A DNA stretch of 64,000 nucleotides, taken from NCBI GenBank assembly GCA_037957365.1, contig JARHVA010001737.1:886001-950000 (forward strand). The letters are read 5' to 3'. Numbering within the stretch: position 1 is the stretch's first letter; the number at the start of each line of letters is the position of its first letter. Made by a program: the position numbers and the translations under genes. Of the stretch, positions 24,731-36,480 are shown one piece after another. The stretch is from Torreya grandis (Eukaryota > Streptophyta > Pinopsida > Cupressales > Taxaceae). Below the pieces are notes generated by a model that worked only from the letters and a program-made list of their open reading frames with translations, had not been told where the DNA came from and made no database searches.

Positions 24731-25193
24731 AGATGCTTCATTAATGTAGTTAGGTAGTTTCCCCTTTCTGTATTTCTTTGTTTTCCTGCTTTGTTTTCCC
24801 ACTTTTATTTTAAATAATTGTTCTTTGAACACGTAGTCGGCAGCTCAGAATTTTCAAATTTTTCAAAATTCTCCAATACATTGAATGTCTCCCAAATCTT
24901 TAGAAATCCCCAAGGTACCTTGCAGTACCACTTGCATAACGTGTCTATCTCATTGTTCCATAAAGATTGAGTAGAATCTGCTAACGGTTATCCAAGTTTA
25001 ATGCCATTTTGAGACTTGATAGGTCAATAAATACCTCTTAGAAAGAGTTAAAGTTTACAAGTTCTCAAACATTCTTGCATCTACACAAAAATATCCTGCT
25101 ACTTGCATTTTTTTGTGCTTAGTAAACTTGCTTCAGTGAAAGTATTTCCATTTTTCAAAATTTCATACAAGCTATCACAAAGAAGATATAAAG
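24731..25193 (+). other. Non-coding leader before the additional ORF
   Basis: A pyrimidine-rich stretch (24,755-24,815, 'tttctttgttttcctg') is followed by AT-rich sequence with 'tcaataaatacc' at 25,024-25,035 and then the ATG of the additional ORF at 25,194. A TATA-like box about 160 bp upstream, or a splice acceptor after the T/C tract, could serve separate expression. Both are guesses from composition. Confidence 0.35.
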
Positions 25194-28100
25194 ATGGAGG
25201 GGGCACAATCTTCACAACAAGGAGTTGGGATGTATGAATCCCTTGATAAGTTTATTACAAGTAAATCATATGCTTCAGCTCCCACAAAACCATTAAAGAC
25301 CTATCCAAGGACCAAGTTTACTGAAGCTGGTCAAGCAAGTGACCCGGCAAAAATAAAAGATTATGCAAATGGCATCATGGACCTAATTCTGCAGAGAGCT
25401 AGTAGCAAAACTCTTAGAGAAGGGGCACATCAAAGGTGTCTACAGAGGGCCAGAGTAGGGTAATATGAAACATTCACCATGAGGATATGGACCTCACAAC
25501 TGGCTCAATTCATTGTCCCAACTATGCATCCATGCCCCTACCTGGTCGAATTATGTGTAGACCTGTTCCATGCACCTTCATGCACCATTCAACGAGGTCC
25601 ATTCACTATGCAAATCACACCGCAAGTTATCAGGGATATGTTAGCCCTGCATCATGATAGTACAGCTATGTTTCCCACTATCGCTAAAATGCAAAGAATG
25701 TGGGCAAACATCAACACTCAGTTAAGGTTCCTAAGATTTGAATTACAAATGGGTGATGATGACACTATGGTACCCGCACTCCTTGCGCCAAGAGCTCAAT
25801 TCACCCAGGCTAGCCAAGACACATTGTCAATGATGGCTTTCATCTTTGGCATGAAAGATGATATGGTAGTGTATGTAGAACAAATGGCTCTCCTTTTCAG
25901 GCTGAAGACCATTGACAAAAGACAAGAGTATCGGCTCGACTTTTTTAAACAAATTGATTTCTCAATGGTAGAACAACTGGCCCATTTCAAATCAAAAGGA
26001 GTGTTCAGGTATTCTTCCTATTTGTTCCACCTCATGATTTTTCAGAACTCTAACCTCTTTGCCCCACATATGTATCTTAATATGTATGACCTAGATTTTG
26101 ATCTCCAAAGGACCATTCCTATGTCTGCATGGACACACATTTTGTCAAAAACTAGTGACCCGTATGAATTCTAGGAATTATTTGTTACCCCTATTTTTTG
26201 CCACTTTAGCCCCAAACCAGTTATGAATATATTATTCCCAAGTGTTTCAAATCTTCTGGCCAGTTGCCCCATTCCTTGTGATTTCTATTTTGGATCCCAC
26301 CATACCATTATAAGAGTCCATGGTTTTTGTGGGGAACCAATATATCTACCTAAGATTTTGAATCTTAGGTTAACATTCCTAGAGGTCACCAAGCAGGTAT
26401 CCACAGTTGACAATGAATTTGGTTTTGGGAAGAGAAAAATAAAAATGTATGATCTTCTGTGGATGACAACAAGCATGGTTTTGGAAACCAAGGACACAGA
26501 AGTTGTGTTGCTTAGAAAGCTATCCTTTCTGGGTTTCCTTCTAGTTGAAGACAAATGGGTTTATGACCCAAATGGTTTCATAGCCTCCTGGGTAAGGACT
26601 CATAGGGTAGAAACTAGAATTGCACATGAAGGCCGCCCCTTTTGGGAGAACAGAAGAAATCCTAGGGAAGACACTCCTGGTTTTTATGTTGAGTTAACAG
26701 ACTTGCCCCTTCCACAAAATAGGCCATGGGAAACATTCTATGTCAAACAAAGGGATTATGATCCTAAAGTTAGAATGACATCTAGCTTAAGGAGAACATT
26801 AAAGAATAAAGGTTGGGATACTGAGAAGATAGAGGCAGGAAATTTATCAAACAACCCATTCTTTCAAAAACGTAGACACAGATGAAAGATGGGAAGAACT
26901 ATGGGATGAGTGTCACTCTCCCCTATATCTAGCCTAGAGACAAATAATTTGCTGACACCGAGTGAAGAGCAAGAAGCTAGGGCCAGGTCAAGTCAAGAGT
27001 CACAAGCCTCAAAGCAAACTGCAGCTGCAGTAACTGTATCAGTCTGGCCTCGATCTCTCAACACCATAGAAATGCAGAAAAGTGTGGTGCCTTCATCATC
27101 TCAAGCTTCCCCATCAGCCCCGATTATAGATATTCCCAGTTCTCCACAATAAATAGATGTGGAAGGAAAAAGGATGCATCAAGAAGAAGAGACACCCAAA
27201 AAATGAAAGAGGGTGCAATTTTAGTTTGGTTCAGAAGAGGAGACAAACACCACACAGTGCCAATTACAGGGTACTGTAATTACTCCTCAGGTAAGTATTA
27301 TTCATCCCTCTTCTTCTCAGTCTATTTCTTCTACTGTTGGCATGATGATTTCATCTAGCTAGATGACACCCCCTGTCACTTCTGCCATTCCCATTTCTCA
27401 CTTCGCCCCATCAGTGCCACCTCCAGCCTTAACATTACCTCATTTCTCTCCCTCTATTCCCAAGAAACTTCCCCCTTAGATCACCCATAGCCAACAATTG
27501 GCTATTCAATATGGTCTACCACAAGGACATCCTTTTGCAGGTGGACACATTACCTCTCCTTCTACCTTCCATACCCAAGTAGATGCTGCTACAAAGGCAA
27601 GGGAAGCTTGAAGAGAGAAAAAGAAGATTAAGGAAAATAAAGCATTGGCTACACCCCATTTGCGGTCATAATTTGACCCCATCTAGCAACAATTGATGGT
27701 GACCCATTTGTCACCAAATGTAATAAAGCCAATGGAGCAGATGCAGTCGAAAGATTACATGATGAATGCGGTGGCCAATGACATGTCCCTCTTCAGGCCA
27801 CAGGACAAAATTGAGCTACTGATTGAATTTACTTCTACAGTTACTGAAGACTACTTGAAGATATCAAGGAGGCTACATAAGATGGAAGCTGAGCTAGCCA
27901 AGGAAAAGGCAAACTATAACAGTTTGACCTCAGAGATTAATAGAAAAGATAATGAAATAGAGAATCTAAATAAATAGTTGCAAAATACTGTTTCTCTTCA
28001 AACTCACTGGGCAGTTTAGGCCTAAAATGATTCTTTAAAGGTAGAGCTCACATAGGTAAAGGATGCGGTGATGACCCTTAGGCACGAAAATGTAGCATTG

Positions 28101-28930
28101 CAAGGGAAATGTGAGGAACACCTATTGCAAGTTACCCAATTACAACAAAAGATACTGGCCGAACAAAATAATATTGTGGTTATACAAGCCCAATTTCACT
28201 CAGAGCAACAGAGAGTAGCACAATTGACACTAGAGCTGGCCAATAGGCCAAAGATTGTCAGAGTGTTAAGTCTGGTAAAGGAGCTATACGAATCCATGTG
28301 GAAGAGAATCTCTTCAAAGATTATTTAGCTCAGAGAATCTCTCACCTTCCTGCTAAATGCACAAAAATTATGCAAAAAGGTGGAGAGTTTAGTTGTAAAT
28401 ACTCTGGCTATAGTCTCTGAGAGAGTAATGGACTCACAAACATTGCTGCAAAAGCTGTATGATGCAAAGGATGCAACACTATCAGTAGCAGGGATCAATG
28501 ATAGAATGGTCACTACCAAACGAGTAAATGAGGTTCTCAGTTGCAATTCCACAGCCACCAATTGTAGAGAGCTTCTAGATGTCATGAAGGAAGGGATTAA
28601 TGAAATGAAGCAACATGTTGAAGATCTAGTACAACTAGGTTTTCCTTCTTTATTTCCTGATGACAACACCATGCTGATGGTAGAAGAAATTGAACCTTTG
28701 TTGTTGGCCAAACAGAAAGATCAAACATTTTCTAGGATCTAAGGGATGATTCATCAGTCCCTAAAGTAGAAGCTATCCTGGTTCCTGTTTCCCAACTCGA
28801 ATTCAAATTAAAGGCTAGGATTCAAATTTTGCAACATTTTTCACACAAGGATATTATTAACCTTGATTTAGCCTTCAATGAATTGTAGAGTAAGCAAGGG
28901 TTATCTGATGAAGATTGGTCCGCCTACTAG
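25194..28930 (+). pseudogene. Long additional ORF of unknown function with coiled-coil C-terminus
   Basis: I do not recognise a characterised enzyme. The frame opens with MEGAQSSQQG and runs about 1,200 codons with scattered stops. Its N-terminal half (25,479-26,885) is a folded-looking domain with 'YLVELCVDLFHAP', 'GPFTMQITPQVIRDMLALHH' and 'FWENRRNPREDTPGFYVEL'. The 'ITPQVI' plus short helix resembles additional ORFs of Athila/Tat elements and plant 'putative transposon protein' domains. Next is a Ser/Pro-rich linker (26,910-27,650), then heptad-like Leu/Gln/Glu-rich sequence (27,693-28,742). Stops occur at about 25,460, 26,174, 26,885, 26,908, 27,152, 27,976 and others. The arrangement suggests a structural or nucleic-acid-associated protein; that is inference. 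Confidence 0.55.
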
Positions 28931-29026
28931 ACAGCATTGTTGAAGCTGTAATTTTGAATTTTTGATCTATCGGGAGTTGTGGTTTCTTTTTGAGCAGGCT
29001 CAAAAGTCCTTAGAGTCACCAATAAT

Positions 29027-31008
29027 TGTAGAGTAAAAATTACTATACATTTCATCCTATTTTTTAGCTACGCATTGCCAAGTTTTGTCCTTGCATACTT
29101 TGGTCTGAGATGGTGAAGTTTGAAATAGAGCACGAGCTCTATTTTCCTTTTGATTCATTTTTGACTAAGTGTTGAAATCAAGCAGAAGCTGACAAGTGTC
29201 ATCATCTATGACATACTTCTCAGTGGAAACTGCCAAGTGTCATCATCTGAGGCACCTTCTATATTTTCTATGAGTTGGTCAGAATGTGCCACGTATCTCA
29301 TAATGACTCAGCGGAACACACCAAGTGTCACCGTCCATAGTTTCATATCGGCACCTGAGTTTCATCTCTTTTTGGTGAAAGGTATTTTATTTTAAGTTAA
29401 GTATCAAGATCAAACGAAAAGTGCCAAGTGATAGTCATGGAAGGTCTCAATTTTGCTTTTCTAAAAGCGACAGAAGCTACCACGTACTCCATCAAAAGAA
29501 AGCGGAAGCCACCACGTGTCGTAGTCTGAATTATCTTCATCTTTGCTTCACTGATATAGCAAAGACCGTGGTGTGTCCCAAGTTTTATGTCTGAAGAAAG
29601 CGGAAGCCGCCAGGTGTCACTGTCTGTGTAAATTAAAAATGAGACCCATTTGTTTCTAGGGTATAAACAGAGTAAAGCAGAGACCACCATGTGTCATCTT
29701 CTACAGGTTTCTAAAAAGGTAGCTAAAAGGAGCAAATACCACCACGTAACCCCAAATGAGTAAAGCAGAGATTGCCATGTGTCCTTTAATGAAGTAGCAG
29801 AGATCGACACTTGTCCCTATACTCCTTTTCAAGTTGCTCAAGTAGGAAATACTATGGGTCTTATTTTCTTTTAAGCTATTGAAGTTTTGAGGAAGCAGAT
29901 TACGACAAGTGTCAAAGGCAGAATGATCCTGAGTAAAGACACAGAAGAGTATAAGTTATGCAGAAAGTGCCACGTGTCTTCGATGGGCACTGTGGAACAT
30001 GAAAAGTGTCATCCTCCAGTGTCTCCTAAATAACAGGAAGATTTTCAAAGAATTGGCTAAGTGTTAATCTAGCGTTTAAGAGAAGGGAGCGTCCTGCAAT
30101 CTATTTCAACCAATGAACTGCCAGAAGATGAAACGTTTTAGAAACTATAAAATATCTTTTGTTAGACACTGCCAGTGGGGGTTAGATTTCAGTTGGGCCA
30201 TTAGATTGGGAACAAGCAGACAATCTAGAGTGAATCCAAGGCTATAAATAAGGGTGTTGAGATCACTAGAAGGATCATCAGGAATTATCAGAGATAATTT
30301 TTGAGAGAAATTATTGTAAAGAGTCTAGACTTTCTAGAGCTGTGACTAAGTAATATCATTTGCTTTTGTCTCATTTTCTTGAGTTGAAAGGTTTATATAA
30401 CTGTACGTGTTTTTTCACCTCTTATATGACTGGAAAATTCAAATAAGAAGATTGAACCCTATGCCTTTGTTGATATTTTCTGTGTCATTTGTAAAAGTAG
30501 TCTAGGCTGTAGACTTTCTAGAGCTATGATTACGAATGTCATTTGCTTTTGTCTCATTTTATTGAGTTGAAAAGTTTATATAATTGTACATGTTTCTACA
30601 CCTCTTTTATGACTGGAAAATTCAAATAAGAAGATTGAACCCTATGCCTTTGTTGACATTTTCTGTATCACAGCAAAAGTAGTCTATACTGTGAGCCTCT
30701 GTTTCTATTGTTTCCATCTTTTACATTGATCATGCACTTGTTTTCTCTTAAATGTAAATGAATCCTACATATAGTCTCATTGTGCTCAAGATTAAGGTCG
30801 AATTACATTCAGGTGCATCGCCATAGATTAGATTTCCTTTCTTGCATTTGTGTTTCTAATTTAAATTCCTATCCCTTTTCCTAGTATCTACTTAATATAG
30901 AGAAGAACCAGCTTCTTTAAAATCTGGAGGTTGTTTCAAGTCGCAAGTCCCACATCTTGAAACTTCCCATTGTTGGTGTTTATTACAAAGCACAATTTTA
31001 AATCACGA
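29027..31008 (+). repeat. LTR2 (1,982 bp) of the non-autonomous element
   Basis: Same length as LTR1 and about 99% identical by eye. The final bases read aaatcacga instead of aaatcatca. No clear polypurine tract precedes it; the 30 bp before it are 'cttagagtcaccaataat'-like, which is odd for an active Ty3/gypsy element. The TATA box is at 30,243-30,250 and the U3 array at about 29,182-30,018. Confidence 0.85.
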
Positions 31009-31319
31009 ACATTACTTTCAACATTATGATTCTTCAAGTGTGTTTGTTTAACCAATTAGATGGATTCAATTCTAGTTGAGTAGATTATAAAATTAGAGTT
31101 AGTTAATCCATTAGAAAACCCCCCAAACATAATTGTTAGCAATAGATTTTACACCTTATTACATATAACTATTAGACATAGACCTTGATTTGAATGACAT
31201 CAAATAAATGAGTTGATTAAATGAATGGATTGATGACACCAGTCATTTTTAACACCATTATGTGGATATTATAGGTGTAGATCATAAGCTCACAATAAAA
31301 ATAAAATCCCTGTAGATAT
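31009..31319. other. Short AT-rich spacer
   Basis: Right flank of LTR2. No gene or repeat is recognised. Confidence 0.4.
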
Positions 31320-31900
31320 ATGAGTAGATATAGAGACTCTCAAGGAATATTCATTCCAAAGAACTCTCAACAAGATACCACAAACTCTCAAATAAAAGCA
31401 AACTTAGATAAAGTGGAAAAGTTGCAAGAAGAGATAAAAGGGTCTTTTGGAACCCTTGAAGAAGAAACAAAATTAACCCCACTTGAATCTTGGGATCAAT
31501 CTCCAAAAGTAGGAGCCCATTCTAAATGAAATTTAGGCTAGATAATATTATAAACCAAAGTAGTGAGTCCCAAATAAGTAGCCTTCCATCCACCTTTGAT
31601 ATCTCACCACTTCCTATGAATACCCTTTACAACATTTGTTGGGAAGAAATGGGAGAAAACAAAGGTAATGTACTAAATCCTAATGGAAATGTACAAAATA
31701 AGACTAATCCACGTGAAAGGACCTTCACCTATCCCATTGTGCTAGAAGATGATGATATAACTACCATGAAGAATATTTCTCCATATATCCTACCCATCTT
31801 AGAGAAAAAACTATAGAAGACCCTGATCAATTCCTCTTTGAATTCAAAATCCTATGTCAGATGATAGGAGATTTTTAGGTTTTGGAGCTCTGCATTGATG
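31320..31900 (+). pseudogene. Ty3/gypsy gag-like fragment
   Basis: Broken plus-strand frames include 'ISPYILPILEK' (about 31,770-31,806) and then, in another frame, 'DPDQFLFEFKILCQM' (about 31,820-31,860). That is the conserved entry to the plant gypsy capsid domain (E-D-P-x-x-F-L-F-E-F-x-x-L-C). The remnant at 8.39 kb starts at just this LCQ point. Nothing of the rest of gag follows. It may be part of the target into which the 1,982-bp LTR family inserted. Confidence 0.5.
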
Positions 31901-32369
31901 AACTTCTAGTTATCTCTATCACACTGTCGATCCCCATATATCTAAGCAGTACTTAGCTCTATTTTACATTTATTATTGATTTTAATTGGTGATTTGCCCA
32001 TTGGCTGGTAGGGGGTACCCTATTTTAAATGTCCACCACCACTCCCTCTACATCTATGGATGCATGGAAAGATGGAATAATCGAAATTAACCATGGTACT
32101 AAAGTAAGCAAAGAAATTCATCCTAAATTTTTTTCATAAGGTAATGATGTTAAACCCAATTCTCCATTACCTGATGATATTATGGACTTGCCTAAATTTG
32201 ATAAAGATTGTAATTTCTTTGATAACTACACCCATATTTCATATTTTGTGGATAGAGTCCCTCGTGAGAACCTCTTGAAATAATGGGTTCATAATCATTG
32301 GTAAGGCCATGGTGTGAAACTAGGAATCCAGAATCTTACCAAGGGCTTCTTTTTATTTCAATTTTTTGT
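31901..32369. other. Spacer, no gene recognised
   Basis: A plus frame around 32,090-32,270 reads through some 50 codons without a known motif. Nothing else is seen. Confidence 0.35.
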
Positions 32370-34351
32370 TGATGATTTAAAATTGCGCTTTGTAACAAAC
32401 ACCAACAATGGGAAGTTTCAAGATGTGGGACTTGTGACTTGAAACAACCTCTAGATTTTAAAGAAGATGGTTCTTCTCTATATTAAGTAGATACTGGGAA
32501 AAGGGATAGGAATTTAAATCAGAAACACAAATGCAAGAAAGGAAATCCAATCTATGGCGATGCACCTGAATGTAATTCGACTTTAATCCTGAGCACAGTG
32601 AGACTATATGTAGGATTCATTTACATTTAAGAGCATACAAGTGCATGATCAATGTAGAAGATGGAAACAATAGAAATAGAGGCTAACAGTATAGACTACT
32701 TTTGTTGTGATACAGAAAATGTCAACAAAGGCATAGGGTTCAATCTTCTTATTTGAATTTTCTAGTCATATAAGAGGCACAGAAACATGTACATTTATAT
32801 AAACTTTTCAACTCAAGAAAATGAGACAAAAGCAATTAACATTCCTAATCATAGCTCTAGAAAGTCTACAGCCTAGAGTACTTTTGCAAATGACATAGAA
32901 AATATCAACAAAGGCATAGGGTTCAATCTTCTTATTTGAATTTTCTAGTCATATAAGAGGCACAAAAACACATACAGTTATATAAACCTTTCAACTCAAG
33001 AAAATGAGACAAAAGCAAATGATATTACTTAGTCACAGCTCTAGAAAGTCTAGACTCTTTACAATAATTTCTCTCAAAAATTATCTCTGATAATTCCTAA
33101 TGATCCTTCTAGTGATCTTTGCACCCTTATTTATAGCCTTGGATTTACTCCAGATTGTCTATTTGTTCCCAATCTAACAGCCCAACTGAAATCTAACCCC
33201 CACTGGCAGTGTCCAACAGAAGATATTTTATAGTTTCTGAAATGCTTCATCTTCTTGCAGTTCATTGGTTGAAATAGATTGCAGGACACTCCCTTCTCTT
33301 AAATGCTAGATTAACACTTATCCAATTCATTAAAAATCTTCCTGTTACTTAGGAGACACCAGAGGATGACACTTGTCATGTTTCACAGCACCCATCGAAG
33401 ACACGCGGCACTTTCCACATAACTTATACTCTTTTGTGTCTTTGCTCAAGATCGTTCTGCCTTTGACACTTGTCACAATCTGCTTCCTCAAAACTTCAAC
33501 AGCTTAAAAGAAAATAAGACCCACAACATTTCCTACTTGAGCAACTTGAAAAGGAGCATAGGGATAGGTGTCGATCTCCACTACTTCATTAAAGGACACA
33601 TGGCAATCTCTTCTTTACTCATCTGGGGTTACGCGGTGGTCTCTGCTCCTTTTAACTATCTTTTTAGAAACCTACGGAAGATGACACATGGCGGTCTCTG
33701 CTTTACTCTATTTATACCATAAAAACAAATGGGTCTCATTTCTCATTTACACGGATAGCGACACTTGGCAGCTTTCGCTTGCTTCAAACACAAAACTTGG
33801 GACACACCACAGTCTTTTCTATATCAGTGAAGCAAAGATGAAGATAATTTAGACCATGACACGTGGTGGCCTCCACTTTCTTTTGCTAGAGTACATGGCA
33901 GCTTTTGTCACTTTTAGAAAAGCAAAACTGAGACCTTCCGTGACTGTCACTTGGCGCTTTCCACTTGATCCTGATACTTAACTTAAAATAAAATACCTTT
34001 CGCCAAAAAGAGATGAAACTCGAGTGCCGATATGAAATCGCGGACGGTGACACTTGGTGCGTTCCACTGAGTCGCTATGAGATACGTGGCACATTCTGAC
34101 CAACTCATAGAAAATATAAAAGGTGCCTCAGATGATGACACTTGGCAGTTTCCACTAAGAAGTATGCTGCAGACGATGACACTTGTCAGCTTCCACTTGA
34201 TTTCAACACTTAGTCAAAAATGAATCAAAAGGAAAATAGAGCCCGTGCTCTGTTTCAAACTTTTCCATCTCGGACCAAAGTATGCGAGGATAAAACTTGG
34301 CAGCGTGCAGCTAAAAAATAGGATGAAATGTAGAGTAATTTTTACACTACA
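32370..34351 (-). repeat. LTR3, inverted lone LTR (1,982 bp)
   Basis: Full-length reverse-complement copy of the LTR family, exactly as long as LTR1 and LTR2, with U3 array, TATA box (plus-strand 'tatttata' at 33,128-33,135) and internal ~182-bp duplication. It is clearly more diverged from LTR1/2 than they are from each other. Flanking 5-mers are tttgt (left) and agtaa (right), so there is no target duplication. It may be a solo LTR that later lost its flank, or a product of rearrangement. Confidence 0.85.
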
Positions 34352-35265
34352 AGTAACACACTTGCTTTAAGGGAAACACTCTTTGATTTTGAAGGGAACA
34401 TGTTGATAATCAAACACAGTTTGTTGATCAAAATAAAACATGCTTTAGTCTAATTGCATAATTGAATTTACTTGAAATGGAAATGCTTTTAGAAAGAAAA
34501 ATGATAACAATGTAAGAATTGTGACTTGAAAGTAAATGCATAGACAACTGAAAAGAGACTTGTAGGTTACCAATCCACACTTATATTATAAACACTTTTG
34601 AAAGTGTTAAATGACAAATAACATAAACATAGAGAAATACCACACAAAGATTATTATCTCCTTGGGTGAGTGGGACCTTGATCTCCCTTGGTATATGATC
34701 TAAATCAAACTCAATATTTTATGAGCATTCAAAGCTTCACTGATTTCTAAAAAAAGGTTACAATTGGGAAAATAGATATAACACACACTTGTTATGCTTA
34801 TAGTCTTCAAATCTCTCTTACTTTTCAAACTCATAGAATAGCAGTAAGACATTATCTTAAGATTGCAATGTTCCTAAAATTGTTGCCTTAAATAAACTAA
34901 TATAATAATAGGATCACAATTGTAATCCAACTTATTTACAAAATAGGAAAAGTGTTACAACCATTCCCCATATTTTAAGGTGAAACATTGGAAAAGAAAA
35001 CATAAAAAAAAGCATGGATCTCAGTTGGTTACAACATATTACTATTACAACGTGTTCTTGGTCTGGTAACCCAAAATACCATAATACATATAGTGGTGTT
35101 TTTATAAAACATTACTATAAGTATTACATCTATACATATAATGCTATAAATGGTAAGTGTTTATATGAATCAAAGAACAACCTATGAACATCTTGGAGAG
35201 GTGTATACAACATTTCTTGATCATATACAATTTATTTGATGATCTTTGCATATGGTTGGAATAGC
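34352..35265. other. AT-rich region, no gene recognised
   Basis: No frame of useful length and no known motif. Confidence 0.4.
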
Positions 35266-35432
35266 TCTAGATTTTTACTAATGTATTCTAGAGCTCGTTT
35301 GTAGCATTCTAGAACTTACTTGTAGTACTCTGGATCTTATTGTTGTACTCTAGTGTTTAACTAACAAACTCTAGAGCTTGACTATTAGACTTTGGAACTT
35401 GGTTGATAGACTTCAGAGCTTCATTAAATAGC
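35266..35432. repeat. 21-bp minisatellite, eight units
   Basis: Units begin near 35,266, 35,287, 35,308, 35,329 (20 bp), 35,349, 35,370, 35,391 and 35,412. The consensus is about 'tctagagcttacttgtagtac', with several substitutions between units. Read in one plus frame the first units give heptads of the LELVCSI/LELTCST type, but a stop soon ends the frame, so coding is unlikely. Confidence 0.75.
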
Positions 35433-35726
35433 TCCATTATACACCCATATTACATTGAAGGGTCAAGTTACTTCCAAAAAATCCATAGCATTTGATTATA
35501 GTGTATTTATATCACCTGTACATGCAAAATTGATGGATAACCATACAAATATTTAGGACTTAGTGGTAAAATCAAGTAGCATTGACTCTCACACACAAAT
35601 TAAGATTATTACTTATCTTCTACTTTAGACTATAACTAAGTCATGAAATGCATATAATATTCATTCCAAGAAGGTAGATTAGCCGGGAACAACAATTTTA
35701 TTATATGGATATAATAAGCCATATAA

Positions 35727-36480
35727 TTGACTCATCAGTCATTGTGGCTTGGGAAGGTATGGATTGGGCTCAAAACTCTCAACAAAAAAATTTCTTTGTC
35801 AAAATTGATTTTTAGAAGGCCTACAACAAAAATATGTGGCCCTTCATCATTTTTAATCTTTAGGCTCTTGGTTTTGGCCCTAAGTCTATTCAATCATTTA
35901 ACATGGTCTTCTAAAATGTTTGTGCATGCTAAATGGCACCCAATCTTAAAATTTTGAGATATTTAGGTTTATCAAGGATTTATATTAGTCCATTCTTTAC
36001 ATGTTCTTATAGAAAAAGGTTTCAACTATCTATTGGCTAACTACACCTCTAGAAGTTAGGTTAAAGGCATAGCCCTCCCTCATTCCAAAAATCAACTAGT
36101 ATGGACATTTTTAAAATGAATTCTTCCTTACCCTTTCCAAAGAAGAAGAATATGTGACTCATGCCATACAATACATTAAAAATGTATGTTTTACAATGTG
36201 TTTGTCAATCCAATGAAACAAAACCCATATATATATGTAATCTAATATACCTAGTACCTAGGTTGGATGGTTTAAAATGAAAATATATTGAAGATGGAGA
36301 ACATTTTGAATTATTTAACATCCCATTTTCATTTCAAGCATCTTCTTTATAATTTTTGAACCATGTGCCATAGATGATGGAGGATATTGTTTTTGGGGTG
36401 GTTGGACCAATTTCCATGGTTGGTAAGTTCCAAGTTTGTTCTAAAGTGCTTGTAGTTACCCATTTTTATTACTCCTCTAG
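35727..36480 (+). pseudogene. LINE reverse transcriptase fragment (plus strand)
   Basis: Across frames the plus strand gives 'AWEGMDWAQNS', 'FFVKIDF', 'KAYNKNMWPF' and 'ALGFGPKSIQSF' (about 35,745-35,910). After degraded text 'YVTHAIQYIKNV' and 'LSIQWN' follow (about 36,150-36,220). These match the RT blocks around LDFEKAYD and the region after FADD in the other LINEs here. The FADD block itself reads FxNE, so catalysis is lost. No endonuclease or 3' end is recognisable. Confidence 0.6.

Larger units (their letters stand above)
19479..31008 (+). mobile_element. Non-autonomous Ty3/gypsy-type LTR element with additional ORF
   Basis: Two LTRs of 1,982 bp enclose about 7.6 kb holding gag, an aspartic protease and a long additional ORF. 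No reverse transcriptase, RNase H or integrase motif could be read between protease and additional ORF or after it. Gag, protease and the post-protease block resemble the Tat/Athila side of Ty3/gypsy, whose members often carry extra ORFs. Mobility would need enzymes from a relative. The two LTRs differ at about 20 positions by eye (about 1%), so it is young. No 5-bp target duplication links 17,252-17,256 (gaaaa) with 31,009-31,013 (acatt); the left copy at 17.3-19.5 kb points to a tandem made by recombination. Confidence 0.75.

Noticed and set aside
25479..26885. Envelope-like gene of a plant retrovirus
   Set aside because: No signal peptide, transmembrane segment or glycosylation pattern is visible; Tat-type additional ORF is the safer label.
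25194..28930. Stop-codon reassignment or programmed readthrough in the additional ORF
   Set aside because: Frames also contain TGA and frameshift-like breaks, one stop is a GAA-to-TAA change, and the host chitinase uses normal stops. Decay is the simpler reading.
17252..31013. Target-site duplication for the 1,982-bp LTR tandem
   Set aside because: gaaaa and acatt do not match, nor does any 4-6 bp shift around the limits; not reported as a simple insertion.
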